Source of the DNA: Desulfurococcales archaeon
GTDB taxonomy: Archaea; Thermoproteota; Thermoprotei_A; Sulfolobales; Desulfurococcaceae
NCBI GenBank assembly: GCA_026985375.1
Contig: JALSQP010000141.1
Span: 1 to 6,960, forward strand
Direction of reading: 5' to 3'
Length of the DNA: 6,960 nt
Below are positions 1 through 6,449 of this stretch, in pieces (the stretch's first letter is position 1; each line of letters begins with the position of its first letter). A program made the translations under genes and the position numbers. Under the pieces are notes generated by a model. The model made no database searches. It saw nothing but the letters and a program-made list of their open reading frames with translations, and had not been told where the DNA came from.

Positions 1-378
1 AGGCTCAATAGAGCGTTGGACGAGTATATCATAACAGGTATTCAGACAAATATCCCACTGATCAAGAGTATTATCAAGCACCCTGTTTTTCTTAAAGCAT
101 TACATACGACAAATTTCCTCGACACGCATATGGACGATATAATAATGGGTATCAAGAAACGCGAGATCCTACATGTAGCTATACTTGTCGCATCTGCCTA
201 TAAGGGAAGCGCGAAGCTCAGATCTAGGATAGTTAGCTCGAGCAGGTATGCGCCCTACACTAATGGTCTAGAGCCCGCCCGCCTAGAATCCCTTAAGAGG
301 AGGGCCTGGATATACTGGGCCCTCCTTCGCACCCGTGTCAGGAAGAGATCTGCGGGCAAATCCAGGCGCAGAAAGTGA
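1..378 (+). CDS. Biotin carboxylase subunit, C-terminal fragment (5' truncated by window edge)
   Basis: Frame 1 is open from the first base to the TGA at 376-378, giving the last 125 residues of a longer protein. The opening stretch (ALDEYIITGIQTNIP, about residues 5-19) is the typical biotin carboxylase C-terminal pattern in which 'G-[IV]-x-T-N-[IV]' precedes a helix and then a 'TNFLDTH' strand. Biotin carboxylases use ATP and bicarbonate to carboxylate biotin on a carrier protein, as part of acetyl/propionyl-CoA carboxylase (accC) or pyruvate carboxylase (pycA). This fragment cannot separate the two. The ATP-grasp catalytic part lies upstream of the window. The last 40 residues are unusually basic and end in a run of Arg/Lys (KRSAGKSRRRK). 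The TTG at 16 should not be taken as a start, because the homology continues upstream of it. The downstream neighbour is PEP synthase, which fits a role in C3/C4 carbon metabolism, but that link is inference. Confidence 0.85.
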   Translation, partial: RLNRALDEYIITGIQTNIPLIKSIIKHPVFLKALHTTNFLDTHMDDIIMGIKKREILHVAILVASAYKGSAKLRSRIVSSSRYAPYTNGLEPARLESLKRRAWIYWALLRTRVRKRSAGKSRRRK

Positions 379-410
379 TCATACGTATATTCATGAATCA
401 AATATATACT

Positions 411-463
411 TTTATATATGGAGCACTATGGTCATTATACATCGTTACACTACTTTTATAAAT
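411..463 (+). promoter_or_regulatory. Promoter region of ppsA with two TATA-box candidates
   Basis: The 140-bp gap between the biotin carboxylase stop and ppsA is AT-rich and holds two archaeal TATA-like elements: TTTATATAT at 411-419 and TTTATAAAT at 455-463. With the usual spacing of about 25 bp from TATA centre to start site, the second would begin transcription near 484, giving a leader of about 35 nt. The first would begin near 441. The second is preferred because the leader then starts just before the hairpin at 491-508. No clear purine-rich BRE is visible before either element. Positions of transcription starts are inferred, not seen. Confidence 0.6.
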
Positions 464-490
464 AGTTCACCCGATATAACCATCCTAGAA

Positions 491-508
491 ACCCCGCATA
501 GAAGGGGT
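491..508 (+). promoter_or_regulatory. Leader hairpin overlapping the ppsA ribosome-binding site
   Basis: ACCCC at 491-495 is the exact reverse complement of GGGGT at 504-508, leaving an 8-nt loop. The 3' arm is most of the Shine-Dalgarno-like GGGGTG (504-509) that sits 9 nt before the ATG at 519. An alternative pairing, AAACC 489-493 with GGTTT 511-515, excludes the first and would bring the ribosome site into the loop. The pairing is read directly from the sequence. A regulatory role is inference, and a 5-bp stem is weak at high growth temperature. Confidence 0.35.
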
Positions 509-518
509 GTGGTTTAGA

Positions 519-3020
519 ATGGCAAACATTCCAAAGGAAAAGAGATTCTGTATATGGCTTGAAGAGCTCACCAAAGACGACGTCCCTCTAGTGGGCGGTA
601 AGAACGCAAATCTAGGAGAAATGCTGCGCAACGGCATACCTGTCGCTCCAGGATTCGCAGTAACCGCTTATGCATTCAAATACTTCCTACAGAGAACAGG
701 GCTAGGCCCAACAATATATAGTATGCTGAAAGACCTAGACGTAAACGACTATAAGAAGCTTGAAGAGACAACAGCTAAGATTAGGAAAATGATCATGGAT
801 CAGCCAATGCCTCCCGAGGTAGAAAAGGAGATTAGAGAATACTATAGAGAGCTAGCAAAGAGAGTAGGATTAACGACGGAAACACTACGCGTAGCTGTAC
901 GAAGCAGTGCAACAGCTGAGGACATGCCTGAGGCAAGCTTCGCCGGCCAGCAGGACACCTACCTGAACGTGGTGGGAGAAGACAATGTCGTCAGGATGGT
1001 TAAGAGTTGCTGGGCAAGCCTGTTCACAGCACGTGCGGTCGCCTATCGTGTAGCTCACGGAATACCTCATGAGAAGAGTCTTATGAGTGTAACAGTAGAA
1101 AAAATGGTTAACAGCAGGACAGCGGGCGTAATGTTCACTCTACATCCAGCAACAGGCGAGGAGGACGTAGTAGTAATTGAGGGTAGCTGGGGGCTAGGCG
1201 AAGCGGTAGTGGCTGGTAAGGTCACCCCGGATGAATGGGTTGTAGATAAGGAGACACTCGAAATAAAGGAGGAGAAGATACATCATAAGACACTAGCTAT
1301 TGTCTGGGATCCGAAGAGAAAGACAAACATCGAAGTACATTGGGACGAGGAGAAGAAGGCTTGGGTATACGAAGGCGAGGTAGTAGAGCTAGACATCGTC
1401 AAGAGATTCGATCCTGATAAGCCGAGCCTAACCAAGGAGGAGGTAAAGAGGCTTGCCGAGCTTGCCATCAAGATACAGAAGCACTATGGCAGACACATGG
1501 ACATCGAATGGGCGGTAGACAATGATCTACCGTTCCCGCAGAACGTCTTCATAACACAGGCAAGGCCAGAGACCTTCTGGAGCAGGAAGAAGGAGAAGGA
1601 AGGCAAGGAGAAGAAGGCGGAGATAAAGGGCAAGAACATCGTCAGCCTAAGTGAGGCAAAGATCCTGGTGAGAGGCCTACCAGCCAGCCCAGGTATCGGC
1701 GCTGGCGTAGCAAAAGTGATCTTCGACCCACACAGTAAGGAGGCAGAAGAGTTCAAGGAGGGAGAGATCCTAGTAACAAAGATGACCGATCCTGACTGGG
1801 TACCGCTAATGAAGAAAGCAGCGGCAATCGTCACCGACGAGGGTGGAATGACAAGCCACGCAGCAATTGTCAGCCGTGAGCTAGGTGTACCTGCAGTAGT
1901 AGGTACTGGAAAGGCGACCGAAGTAATCAAGAGTGGAATGGAGGTAACCGTTGATGGCAGTAAGGGCGTAGTCTACGAGGGCATCGTGAAGGAGCTTGTG
2001 AAGCCTGAGGAGAAGGCAGAGGGAGGCGTAGCAGCTGTAGGGATAAGCCCAGAGCAGCTACTACCACTATACCCGGTAACAGCAACCAAGATCTACATGA
2101 ACCTGGGCGAGCCAGACGCTATTGAGAGATATAAGGATCTACCATTCGACGGTATCGGCCTGATGAGGATTGAGTTTATTATCAGTGACTGGGTACAGTA
2201 TCACCCACTACACCTGATCGAGATAGGTAAGGCAGACCTATTTGTGGACAAGTTAGCAGAGGGAATCGCAAAGGTTGCACAGGCCATCTATCCGAGACCA
2301 GTAGTGGTAAGATTTAGTGACTTCAAGACCAATGAGTACCGCGGACTAAAGGGTGGCGAGAAGTATGAGCCCGACGAGAGGAACCCGATGATCGGGTGGC
2401 GCGGTGTCAGCAGATACATCCACCCGAAGTACGAGCCAGCATTCAGGCTAGAGGTACGCGCTATTAGGAAAGTACGTGAAGAATACGGACTCAAGAACGT
2501 ATGGGTGATGTTCCCATTCGTAAGGACGACCTGGGAGCTAGAGAGAGCCCTCAAGATAATGGAGGAGGAAGGCCTAAAGAGGAGCAAGGACTTCAAGGTC
2601 TGGGCAATGGCTGAGGTACCAAGCATCGTGTTCCTAGCAGACAAGTTCGCGGAGTACGTTGATGGATTCAGCATTGGAAGCAATGACCTGACCCAGCTAG
2701 TACTGGCAACTGACCGTGACAGCCAGATTCTAGCCGATATGGGCTACTTCGACGAGCGCGACCCTGCAGTACTAGCAGCCATCAAGATGCTGATCGAGAA
2801 GGCACACAGCAAGGGTGCAACAGTCAGCATCTGTGGACAGGCACCCAGCGTCTACCCAGAGATTGTGGAGTTCCTGGTAGAGGCTGGAATCGACAGCATC
2901 AGCGTCAACCCCGATGCAGTAATCAGCACGAGGAGACTAGTAGCAAGCATCGAACGCAAAGTAATGATGAAGAGGCTCAACAAACTCCTAGAGAAGCTCC
3001 AGAGCGTGGATCTGCTTTAA
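519..3020 (+). CDS. ppsA: Phosphoenolpyruvate synthase (pyruvate, water dikinase)
   Basis: This enzyme converts pyruvate + ATP + H2O to PEP + AMP + Pi in the cytoplasm, for gluconeogenesis or to feed PEP carboxylase in autotrophic cycles. The 833-residue length matches archaeal PpsA. Domains in order: N-terminal ATP-grasp-like nucleotide domain (about 10-355) with the [18 protein letters not shown] loop from about residue 127; phosphohistidine swivel domain (about 385-480) with [14 protein letters not shown] and catalytic His447; and C-terminal PEP/pyruvate TIM barrel (about 510-815). Barrel residues visible are Arg550 (GLMR), Arg628 (GWRG), Glu699 (MAEVPS) and Asp723 (SIGSNDLTQ), the expected substrate and Mg2+ ligands, plus the general acid Cys772 (SICGQAPS). 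All key residues are present and there is no intein. A Lys/Glu-rich linker (about 356-372) joins the first two domains. ATG 519 is chosen over the in-frame GTG at 507 because GGGGTG lies 9 nt before it and homology begins at about residue 10. A TATA box precedes it and a hairpin/T-run follows. Confidence 0.97.
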   Translation: MANIPKEKRFCIWLEELTKDDVPLVGGKNANLGEMLRNGIPVAPGFAVTAYAFKYFLQRTGLGPTIYSMLKDLDVNDYKKLEETTAKIRKMIMDQPMPPEVEKEIREYYRELAKRVGLTTETLRVAVRSSATAEDMPEASFAGQQDTYLNVVGEDNVVRMVKSCWASLFTARAVAYRVAHGIPHEKSLMSVTVEKMVNSRTAGVMFTLHPATGEEDVVVIEGSWGLGEAVVAGKVTPDEWVVDKETLEIKEEKIHHKTLAIVWDPKRKTNIEVHWDEEKKAWVYEGEVVELDIVKRFDPDKPSLTKEEVKRLAELAIKIQKHYGRHMDIEWAVDNDLPFPQNVFITQARPETFWSRKKEKEGKEKKAEIKGKNIVSLSEAKILVRGLPASPGIGAGVAKVIFDPHSKEAEEFKEGEILVTKMTDPDWVPLMKKAAAIVTDEGGMTSHAAIVSRELGVPAVVGTGKATEVIKSGMEVTVDGSKGVVYEGIVKELVKPEEKAEGGVAAVGISPEQLLPLYPVTATKIYMNLGEPDAIERYKDLPFDGIGLMRIEFIISDWVQYHPLHLIEIGKADLFVDKLAEGIAKVAQAIYPRPVVVRFSDFKTNEYRGLKGGEKYEPDERNPMIGWRGVSRYIHPKYEPAFRLEVRAIRKVREEYGLKNVWVMFPFVRTTWELERALKIMEEEGLKRSKDFKVWAMAEVPSIVFLADKFAEYVDGFSIGSNDLTQLVLATDRDSQILADMGYFDERDPAVLAAIKMLIEKAHSKGATVSICGQAPSVYPEIVEFLVEAGIDSISVNPDAVISTRRLVASIERKVMMKRLNKLLEKLQSVDLL

Positions 3021-3030
3021 CGCTGGCCAG

Positions 3031-3067
3031 GGGAAACATTATTTCTTTTCCCAAAACACGGTTTTTT
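3031..3067 (+). terminator. Stem-loop plus T-run after ppsA
   Basis: GGGAAA at 3031-3036 pairs perfectly with TTTCCC at 3047-3052 around a 10-nt loop, and a run of six T's follows at 3062-3067. Archaeal termination depends mainly on the T-rich tract, so the T-run is the stronger signal and the hairpin is supportive. It lies 10 nt past the ppsA stop, which argues that much of the ppsA transcript ends here rather than reading into the membrane-protein gene. Confidence 0.5.
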
Positions 3068-3119
3068 ACTTAATCTCTTTCTACTGCTTCTCTACACAAT
3101 ATAATCTAGGGAGAGGAAT

Positions 3120-3416
3120 TTGTCGACCATCCCGGAACAAGCATTAACTAGGAGCCTAATGGGATTTGCACTAGTTACTGTTGGATTTATTGTATTATTC
3201 TTCGGGATAATATTGATCATGATGGGGGTGGCTACGCCGGCACAGCCACAGACCAATCAGACAGGCACAGTCATAGTAATATTCCCATTTCTCGTTATCA
3301 AGACAGGCTATGTTGGTCCGTTATGGATAATGGTGTTAATGATATCGTTTATCCTTCTCTTCTTCCTGATTGTTTATATGGTTACTAGATACATGTTCCG
3401 TGGAGCCCACTATTAA
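3120..3416 (+). CDS. Small two-helix membrane protein, DUF131/TIGR00304-like
   Basis: This 98-residue protein has two strong hydrophobic segments, about residues 14-37 and 65-88. They are separated by a polar, Pro/Gln/Thr-rich loop (residues 38-48) and a short GTVIVIFPFLVIKTG stretch (49-63). That layout, with a beta-like 'G-x-[IV]-[IV]-I-x-P' segment just before the second helix, resembles the archaeal DUF131/TIGR00304 small membrane proteins, whose function is unknown. The assignment is by eye and tentative. The TTG at 3120 is preferred as start because GGGAGAGG (3109-3116) lies just upstream and an in-frame stop (3102-3104) rules out anything earlier. The alternative ATG at 3159 (residue 14) also has a GGAG (3151-3154) but would begin directly in the first helix. 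Short basic residues (Arg90, Arg94) follow helix 2. The gene sits 99 bp after ppsA and 83 bp before the GTPase gene, with no strong promoter of its own. The T-rich stretch at 3062-3074 is a weak TATA candidate. Confidence 0.75.
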   Translation: MSTIPEQALTRSLMGFALVTVGFIVLFFGIILIMMGVATPAQPQTNQTGTVIVIFPFLVIKTGYVGPLWIMVLMISFILLFFLIVYMVTRYMFRGAHY

Positions 3417-3433
3417 CCCACCAAACCGTTGGA

Positions 3434-3443
3434 TTTTAAATAT
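3434..3443 (+). promoter_or_regulatory. TATA box for the COG2403 GTPase gene
   Basis: TTTTAAATAT at 3434-3443 is a good archaeal TATA match in the 83-bp gap before the GTPase gene. A start about 25 bp downstream falls near 3464, giving a leader of about 36 nt, similar to the neighbouring genes. This suggests the GTPase gene can be transcribed separately from ppsA and the membrane protein. Confidence 0.6.
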
Positions 3444-3487
3444 CGAATCACCATCACATAGTAATAGCGTATACAATTCTTATCTTG

Positions 3488-3492
3488 AGGTG
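3488..3492 (+). promoter_or_regulatory. Shine-Dalgarno site fixing the GTPase gene start
   Basis: GAGGTG (from 3487/3488 to 3492) is complementary to the 3' end of archaeal 16S rRNA and sits 7 nt before ATG 3500. It selects that ATG over the in-frame TTG at 3485, which would lie upstream of the ribosome site itself. Confidence 0.75.
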
Positions 3493-3499
3493 CGGGATC

Positions 3500-4831
3500 A
3501 TGGTCAAAAAAGTGGTTATACTAGGCGCAGCAGGCAGAGATTTCCACAACTTCAACGTGGTCTACAGAGATAATCCTGAGTACAAAGTAGTAGCATTTCT
3601 ACAGACTCAGATACCCGGCATTGCGGGTCGACGATATCCGCCCAGCCTAGCCGGGCGATTATATCCTGACGGGATACCTATACTCAGCATGAACTATCTC
3701 GAGGAAATAATCAAGAAGTACCACGTAGATGAGGCCGTCCTAAGCTACAGCGACTTAACCTATGAAGAGCTAGGGCGCGTCATGAGCAGAGTTCTTGGTG
3801 CTGGGGCTAGCTTCAAGATACTAGGCCCTAAGGAGACCATGATCGAGAGTAGCAGGCCCGTCATAGCCGTATGTGGCGTAAAGACAGGGGCTGGTAAGAG
3901 TAGCGTCTCCAAGGAGGTCGCTAAGATACTCGTCGGAAGAGGATACAAGGTAGGAATAGTGAGGCACCCGATGCCTTATGGAAACCTAGAAGAAATGGCC
4001 GTACAGGAGTTCAAGACCATGGAGGATCTTGACAAGTACAAGGCGACTATCGAGGAGCGCGAAGAATATGAGCACTACATAAGGATGGGGTTACCCGTGT
4101 ATGCAGGCGTAGACTACGGCAGATTATTGGCTCTCCTCGAGCAGGAGAACGATATCATTCTATGGGATGGGGGCAACAACGACTGGCCCTTCTACAGGCC
4201 AGATTACATGATACTTGTAGCCGACGCGATGAGGCCCGGCATAGAGGTTAGAAGCTTCCCAGGTGAAGTAAACCTCAGACTAGCCGATGTCATCATAATC
4301 AACAAGGTAGACCAGGCAAAGCCTGGCGCGGTCGAGGAGATCAAGAAGAACGTGAAGGAGGCTAATCCAAAGGCGGAGATAAGCTTAGCTGTGAGCGAGG
4401 TAACTGTTGACAAGCCCGAGCTCATCGAGGGCAAGAAAGTACTCGTGATCGAGGACTCGCCCACCGTAACCCATGGGGGAGCACCCTATGCAGCTGGATA
4501 CGTGGCAGCCAAGAAGTACGGTGCAGAACCAGTAGATCCCAGACCATACGCTACACCGTTCTTCAAGAAGATCTATGAGGAATACAAGCACATGGGCCCA
4601 GTCCTCCCCAGCACTGGGTATACTCCGGAGCAACTGAAAGAACTAGAACAAACTATAAACAACGTGCCGGCAGATGCAGTTATCCTTGGAACTCCGAGCG
4701 ATATCACCAGGCTCATAAAGATCAATAAGCCAGTAGTACGCGTAGAGTTTAGGATAAAGATAATAGAGGGTCCGACCCTCGAGGACATGATAAATGAGTT
4801 CCTTAAGAGAGCAGAGATAAAGACGGGCTAA
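3500..4831 (+). CDS. P-loop GTPase, cyclic 2,3-diphosphoglycerate synthetase-like (COG2403)
   Basis: The 443-residue protein begins with a Rossmann-like nucleotide/NAD-type fold (VVILGAAGRDFHNFN, residues 5-19; about 1-120) and continues with a P-loop domain. Walker A is GVKTGAGKSS at 126-135 with Lys133. WDGGNNDWPF at 222-231 (Asp223) sits where a Walker B/switch acid is expected. NKVD at 268-271 is a guanine-specificity motif, so GTP is the likely nucleotide. Residues about 325-443 form a C-terminal region rich in conserved Gly/Pro (THGGAPYAAGYVAA) and ending in a helical tail. This is the archaeal family commonly annotated as cyclic 2,3-diphosphoglycerate synthetase or predicted GTPase COG2403. 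The Methanothermus enzyme makes cyclic DPG from 2,3-DPG, but most crenarchaea are not known to accumulate that solute, so the true substrate here is open. Its location near ppsA hints at phosphoglycerate/PEP metabolism (inference). It has its own TATA box and a strong GAGGTG site. Confidence 0.9.
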   Translation: MVKKVVILGAAGRDFHNFNVVYRDNPEYKVVAFLQTQIPGIAGRRYPPSLAGRLYPDGIPILSMNYLEEIIKKYHVDEAVLSYSDLTYEELGRVMSRVLGAGASFKILGPKETMIESSRPVIAVCGVKTGAGKSSVSKEVAKILVGRGYKVGIVRHPMPYGNLEEMAVQEFKTMEDLDKYKATIEEREEYEHYIRMGLPVYAGVDYGRLLALLEQENDIILWDGGNNDWPFYRPDYMILVADAMRPGIEVRSFPGEVNLRLADVIIINKVDQAKPGAVEEIKKNVKEANPKAEISLAVSEVTVDKPELIEGKKVLVIEDSPTVTHGGAPYAAGYVAAKKYGAEPVDPRPYATPFFKKIYEEYKHMGPVLPSTGYTPEQLKELEQTINNVPADAVILGTPSDITRLIKINKPVVRVEFRIKIIEGPTLEDMINEFLKRAEIKTG

Positions 4832-4841
4832 GGATTGTCTG

Positions 4842-4860
4842 TAAAGAAAAAATATTTTTA
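4842..4860. terminator. Bidirectional terminator between convergent genes
   Basis: The 55-bp gap between the GTPase stop and the phosphoesterase stop contains the perfect 12-bp palindrome AAAAATATTTTT (4848-4859). Transcripts from the left read through U5 at 4855-4859. Transcripts from the right read U6-C-U3 from 4852 back to 4843. Poly-U tracts are the main archaeal termination signal, so this one element can serve both genes. Confidence 0.7.
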
Positions 4861-4886
4861 TTAAACTATTCTTGCCTGTATGCTAA

Positions 4887-6290
4887 TCATTTTTTCTTCA
4901 CGATGAATATCGCGGCTATTATTGCTCCTATAATTATGGCGGCGCTAATCGCTAGTATTTCTGTCTGTGAGCCCTGCCGTGTGGTGGTTTGCTGTATTGT
5001 AGTTGTTGTGGGGGTTGCTGGCTGGCCTATAGTGGTTGTTGATGGTGCCTGACTCGTAGTGGTCGTAGTTGTTGTGGCGAACATAGTTGTCGTTGTGGTT
5101 GTCGCCGTAGTAGTTGTTGTTTGTAACTTGTATAGTTTTAGCTCGGCTACATTATCCACAGGTTTTCCTAATACAGCGTTGTTTGCTCCTCCGGGCGGAG
5201 TGGCGTAGGCGTACCAGTTGGTAGCATTACTTGTTATCTTTACATCATATCCGTTTATCTCGTAGTTGACTATGATGGTCGCATTAGGAGGCACTATGAG
5301 GGAGGCGTATACATCCCAGCCGCTGACGTTAACGTGTAGCCTGACAGGTATCCATGCAGGCTTCTTGAATATGTCCAGTTTAGTGTTGACTATCTTGTAT
5401 GCAGTAGCGTTTATCTTGATGATCTTTAGGGCACCGCTCCCGTCTCCAGCTAGTATGGGTTCGTAAGTGAATGTCTGGTTGGGATATAGTATCAGCACGA
5501 TGTAGTGGTTTCTCTCGAGAACTATAGTGGCGTTGTCGGGCGGTGTCTTGGGGTAGTCGTAGAGCGGTGCTCCAGCACCTCCAGTTATTATCCATGTTAT
5601 CCTGTTCTTAACCTCCGATGCATAGCCGTGCCAGTGGCCCTGCAATACTAGTTTTACGTGGTCGTGCTGTGCGATCTTGTTAAGTAAGTAATTGGCTCTC
5701 TCAGGGTCGAGGTTGTGCTCCACCCTAGGATATATTGGCCTGTGGAAAACCAGTATGAGTGAGCGGTTGCCCAAATTATTCCAGATAGTGTTTACTTGGG
5801 CTTTCCACTGCATCGAAAGCCTGCACTCGCTGTTGAGAACATATACTCTCCATCCCGGGATATCATCTATGTAGTAGTGATCAGGCGCTATTACCCGTGT
5901 CCAGTACTTTTCTTGATGCGCGTCGAGGTCATGGTTACCGAGGGCTAGCCATACGTTCTGCAGTCCTCTCAATGCATTGTACAGGACGTTTATCTGCTCC
6001 TGAGTACCCATACCCGTATGGTCTCCCGTCCCGATCACTGCTACGGGATAGATCTCTTTTGTCTCGTCTACGACCATGTAGAATATCGGGGGTAATTGGA
6101 TGCTGTTGACATTGGTTGGACGGTTATCTCCTATTACCACTACAGGGTACCATGGCAGATTGTCGGGTATGATGGTTCTGGATTCTTCGTAGAGGCTATG
6201 GGCTGGTTGTTGTGCATAGGCTGTTCCGAGCGATAAGATGAGGCTGGCAAAAAGGATCAGGGATAACAAGTCGAGGGGTTTGCGGCTCAT
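4887..6290 (-). CDS. Secreted, membrane-anchored calcineurin-like metallophosphoesterase
   Basis: This 467-residue protein is built for the cell surface. It has a signal peptide (residues 1-26: MSRK basic start, Leu-rich core, AYA cleavage site), a metallophosphoesterase domain (about 48-265), a beta-rich domain (about 285-388), a Thr-rich stalk (391-443), and a C-terminal helix (445-463) ending in KKK. Metal-site motifs visible are GDNR (Asp55), GTGDHTG (Asp90), GNHD (Asn119-His120-Asp121), VFHRP (His183) and GHWHG (His219, His221). The first motif has Arg where the classical D-x-H has His, as in some related subfamilies. Enzymes of this fold cleave phosphomono- or diesters using two metal ions. 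The substrate here cannot be told. Seven N-x-S/T sequons lie between residues 175 and 358, fitting an N-glycosylated archaeal envelope protein. The ATG at 6290 follows a TAGGTG site and a strong TATA box. It is convergent with the GTPase gene and divergent from PINA, so it is probably monocistronic. Confidence 0.92.
   Translation of the reverse strand: MSRKPLDLLSLILFASLILSLGTAYAQQPAHSLYEESRTIIPDNLPWYPVVVIGDNRPTNVNSIQLPPIFYMVVDETKEIYPVAVIGTGDHTGMGTQEQINVLYNALRGLQNVWLALGNHDLDAHQEKYWTRVIAPDHYYIDDIPGWRVYVLNSECRLSMQWKAQVNTIWNNLGNRSLILVFHRPIYPRVEHNLDPERANYLLNKIAQHDHVKLVLQGHWHGYASEVKNRITWIITGGAGAPLYDYPKTPPDNATIVLERNHYIVLILYPNQTFTYEPILAGDGSGALKIIKINATAYKIVNTKLDIFKKPAWIPVRLHVNVSGWDVYASLIVPPNATIIVNYEINGYDVKITSNATNWYAYATPPGGANNAVLGKPVDNVAELKLYKLQTTTTTATTTTTTMFATTTTTTTSQAPSTTTIGQPATPTTTTIQQTTTRQGSQTEILAISAAIIIGAIIAAIFIVKKK
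4902..4958 (-). other. C-terminal transmembrane anchor of the phosphoesterase
   Basis: Residues 445-463 are an uninterrupted hydrophobic stretch of Ile, Ala, Gly and Val, followed by three lysines at the C-terminus. With the N-terminal signal peptide this predicts an outside-facing enzyme with a short cytoplasmic basic stop-transfer tail. Confidence 0.85.
4959..5120 (-). repeat. Low-complexity Thr-rich stalk-coding stretch
   Basis: Residues 391-443 are about half threonine, in blocks such as TTTTT, TTTTTT and TTTTTTT broken by Ala, Pro, Ser and Gln. On the + strand this shows as repeated gttgttgt/gtagttgt units. All four Thr codons are mixed (ACA, ACT, ACC, ACG), so it is not a simple DNA microsatellite. 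In archaeal surface proteins such segments lie between the enzyme domain and the membrane anchor and are thought to be an O-glycosylated stalk through the S-layer space. Confidence 0.85.
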
Positions 6291-6306
6291 AATTTACACC
6301 TACCAT

Positions 6307-6331
6307 TGATAACCGTCTTGTCTGGTTATCA
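6307..6331. promoter_or_regulatory. Perfect 8-bp inverted repeat (operator or leader hairpin) of the phosphoesterase gene
   Basis: TGATAACC at 6307-6314 and GGTTATCA at 6324-6331 are exact reverse complements separated by 9 bp. The repeat lies just downstream of the TATA box (6338-6348) on the phosphoesterase side, and its centre, near 6319, coincides with the predicted transcription start. Dyads at this place commonly bind dimeric repressors that block RNA polymerase in archaea. It could instead form a hairpin in the leader. The repeat is directly visible; its function is inference. Confidence 0.55.
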
Positions 6332-6337
6332 GTTTTC

Positions 6338-6348
6338 TTTATATAAAA
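6338..6348 (-). promoter_or_regulatory. TATA box of the phosphoesterase gene
   Basis: Read on the - strand this is TTTTATATAAA, a near-ideal archaeal TATA box. Start of transcription about 25 bp away falls near 6318, leaving a leader of about 28 nt that contains the TAGGTG ribosome site just before the ATG at 6290. Confidence 0.75.
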
Positions 6349-6388
6349 GATGTAATTAGCGTTATGGATAGATCAGGTTAGTACTACA

Positions 6389-6396
6389 ATATATAA
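6389..6396 (+). promoter_or_regulatory. TATA box of the PINA gene
   Basis: ATATATAA at 6389-6396 lies about 58 bp before the PINA ATG. The predicted start site near 6418 gives a leader of about 30 nt. It is divergent from the phosphoesterase TATA box about 45 bp away, so the two promoters share a small control region without overlapping. Confidence 0.65.
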
Positions 6397-6449
6397 GGTC
6401 TTAACACTATTTTTCGAATAGGAGAGAATGATCCGCGGAGGAATAATAT

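Noticed and set aside
335..517. 60-codon open frame across the biotin carboxylase end and the ppsA promoter
   Set aside because: It overlaps a real gene in another frame and then runs through TATA boxes and the leader. No ribosome site or family resemblance is seen.
507..518. Upstream GTG start for ppsA
   Set aside because: The GTG is part of the ribosome-binding GGGGTG itself. The ATG at 519 has correct spacing and better agreement with family N-termini.
1484..1930. 148-codon open frame on the - strand inside ppsA
   Set aside because: It lies wholly antisense to the conserved phosphohistidine domain of ppsA. It is Ser/Phe/Pro-rich as expected from the complement of Glu/Lys codons, and has no recognisable motif or ribosome site.
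2288..2683. 131-codon open frame on the - strand inside ppsA
   Set aside because: It is antisense to the catalytic TIM barrel of ppsA, with shadow-type composition and no promoter.
3021..3119. Possible C/D-box or other small RNA gene after ppsA
   Set aside because: No paired RTGATGA and CTGA boxes are seen. The stretch is explained by a hairpin/T-run terminator and a weak promoter.
3485..3499. Upstream TTG start for the GTPase gene
   Set aside because: It overlaps the GAGGTG ribosome site. ATG 3500 follows at ideal spacing and begins directly with the first beta strand (VKKVVILG).
3370..3573. 67-codon open frame between the membrane protein and the GTPase gene
   Set aside because: It overlaps both real genes out of frame and spans the promoter. 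It is a shadow frame.
4959..5120. Possible tandem DNA repeat or CRISPR-like array
   Set aside because: The repetition is irregular trinucleotide-like sequence in frame with threonine codons of the phosphoesterase stalk. There are no uniform repeats or spacers.
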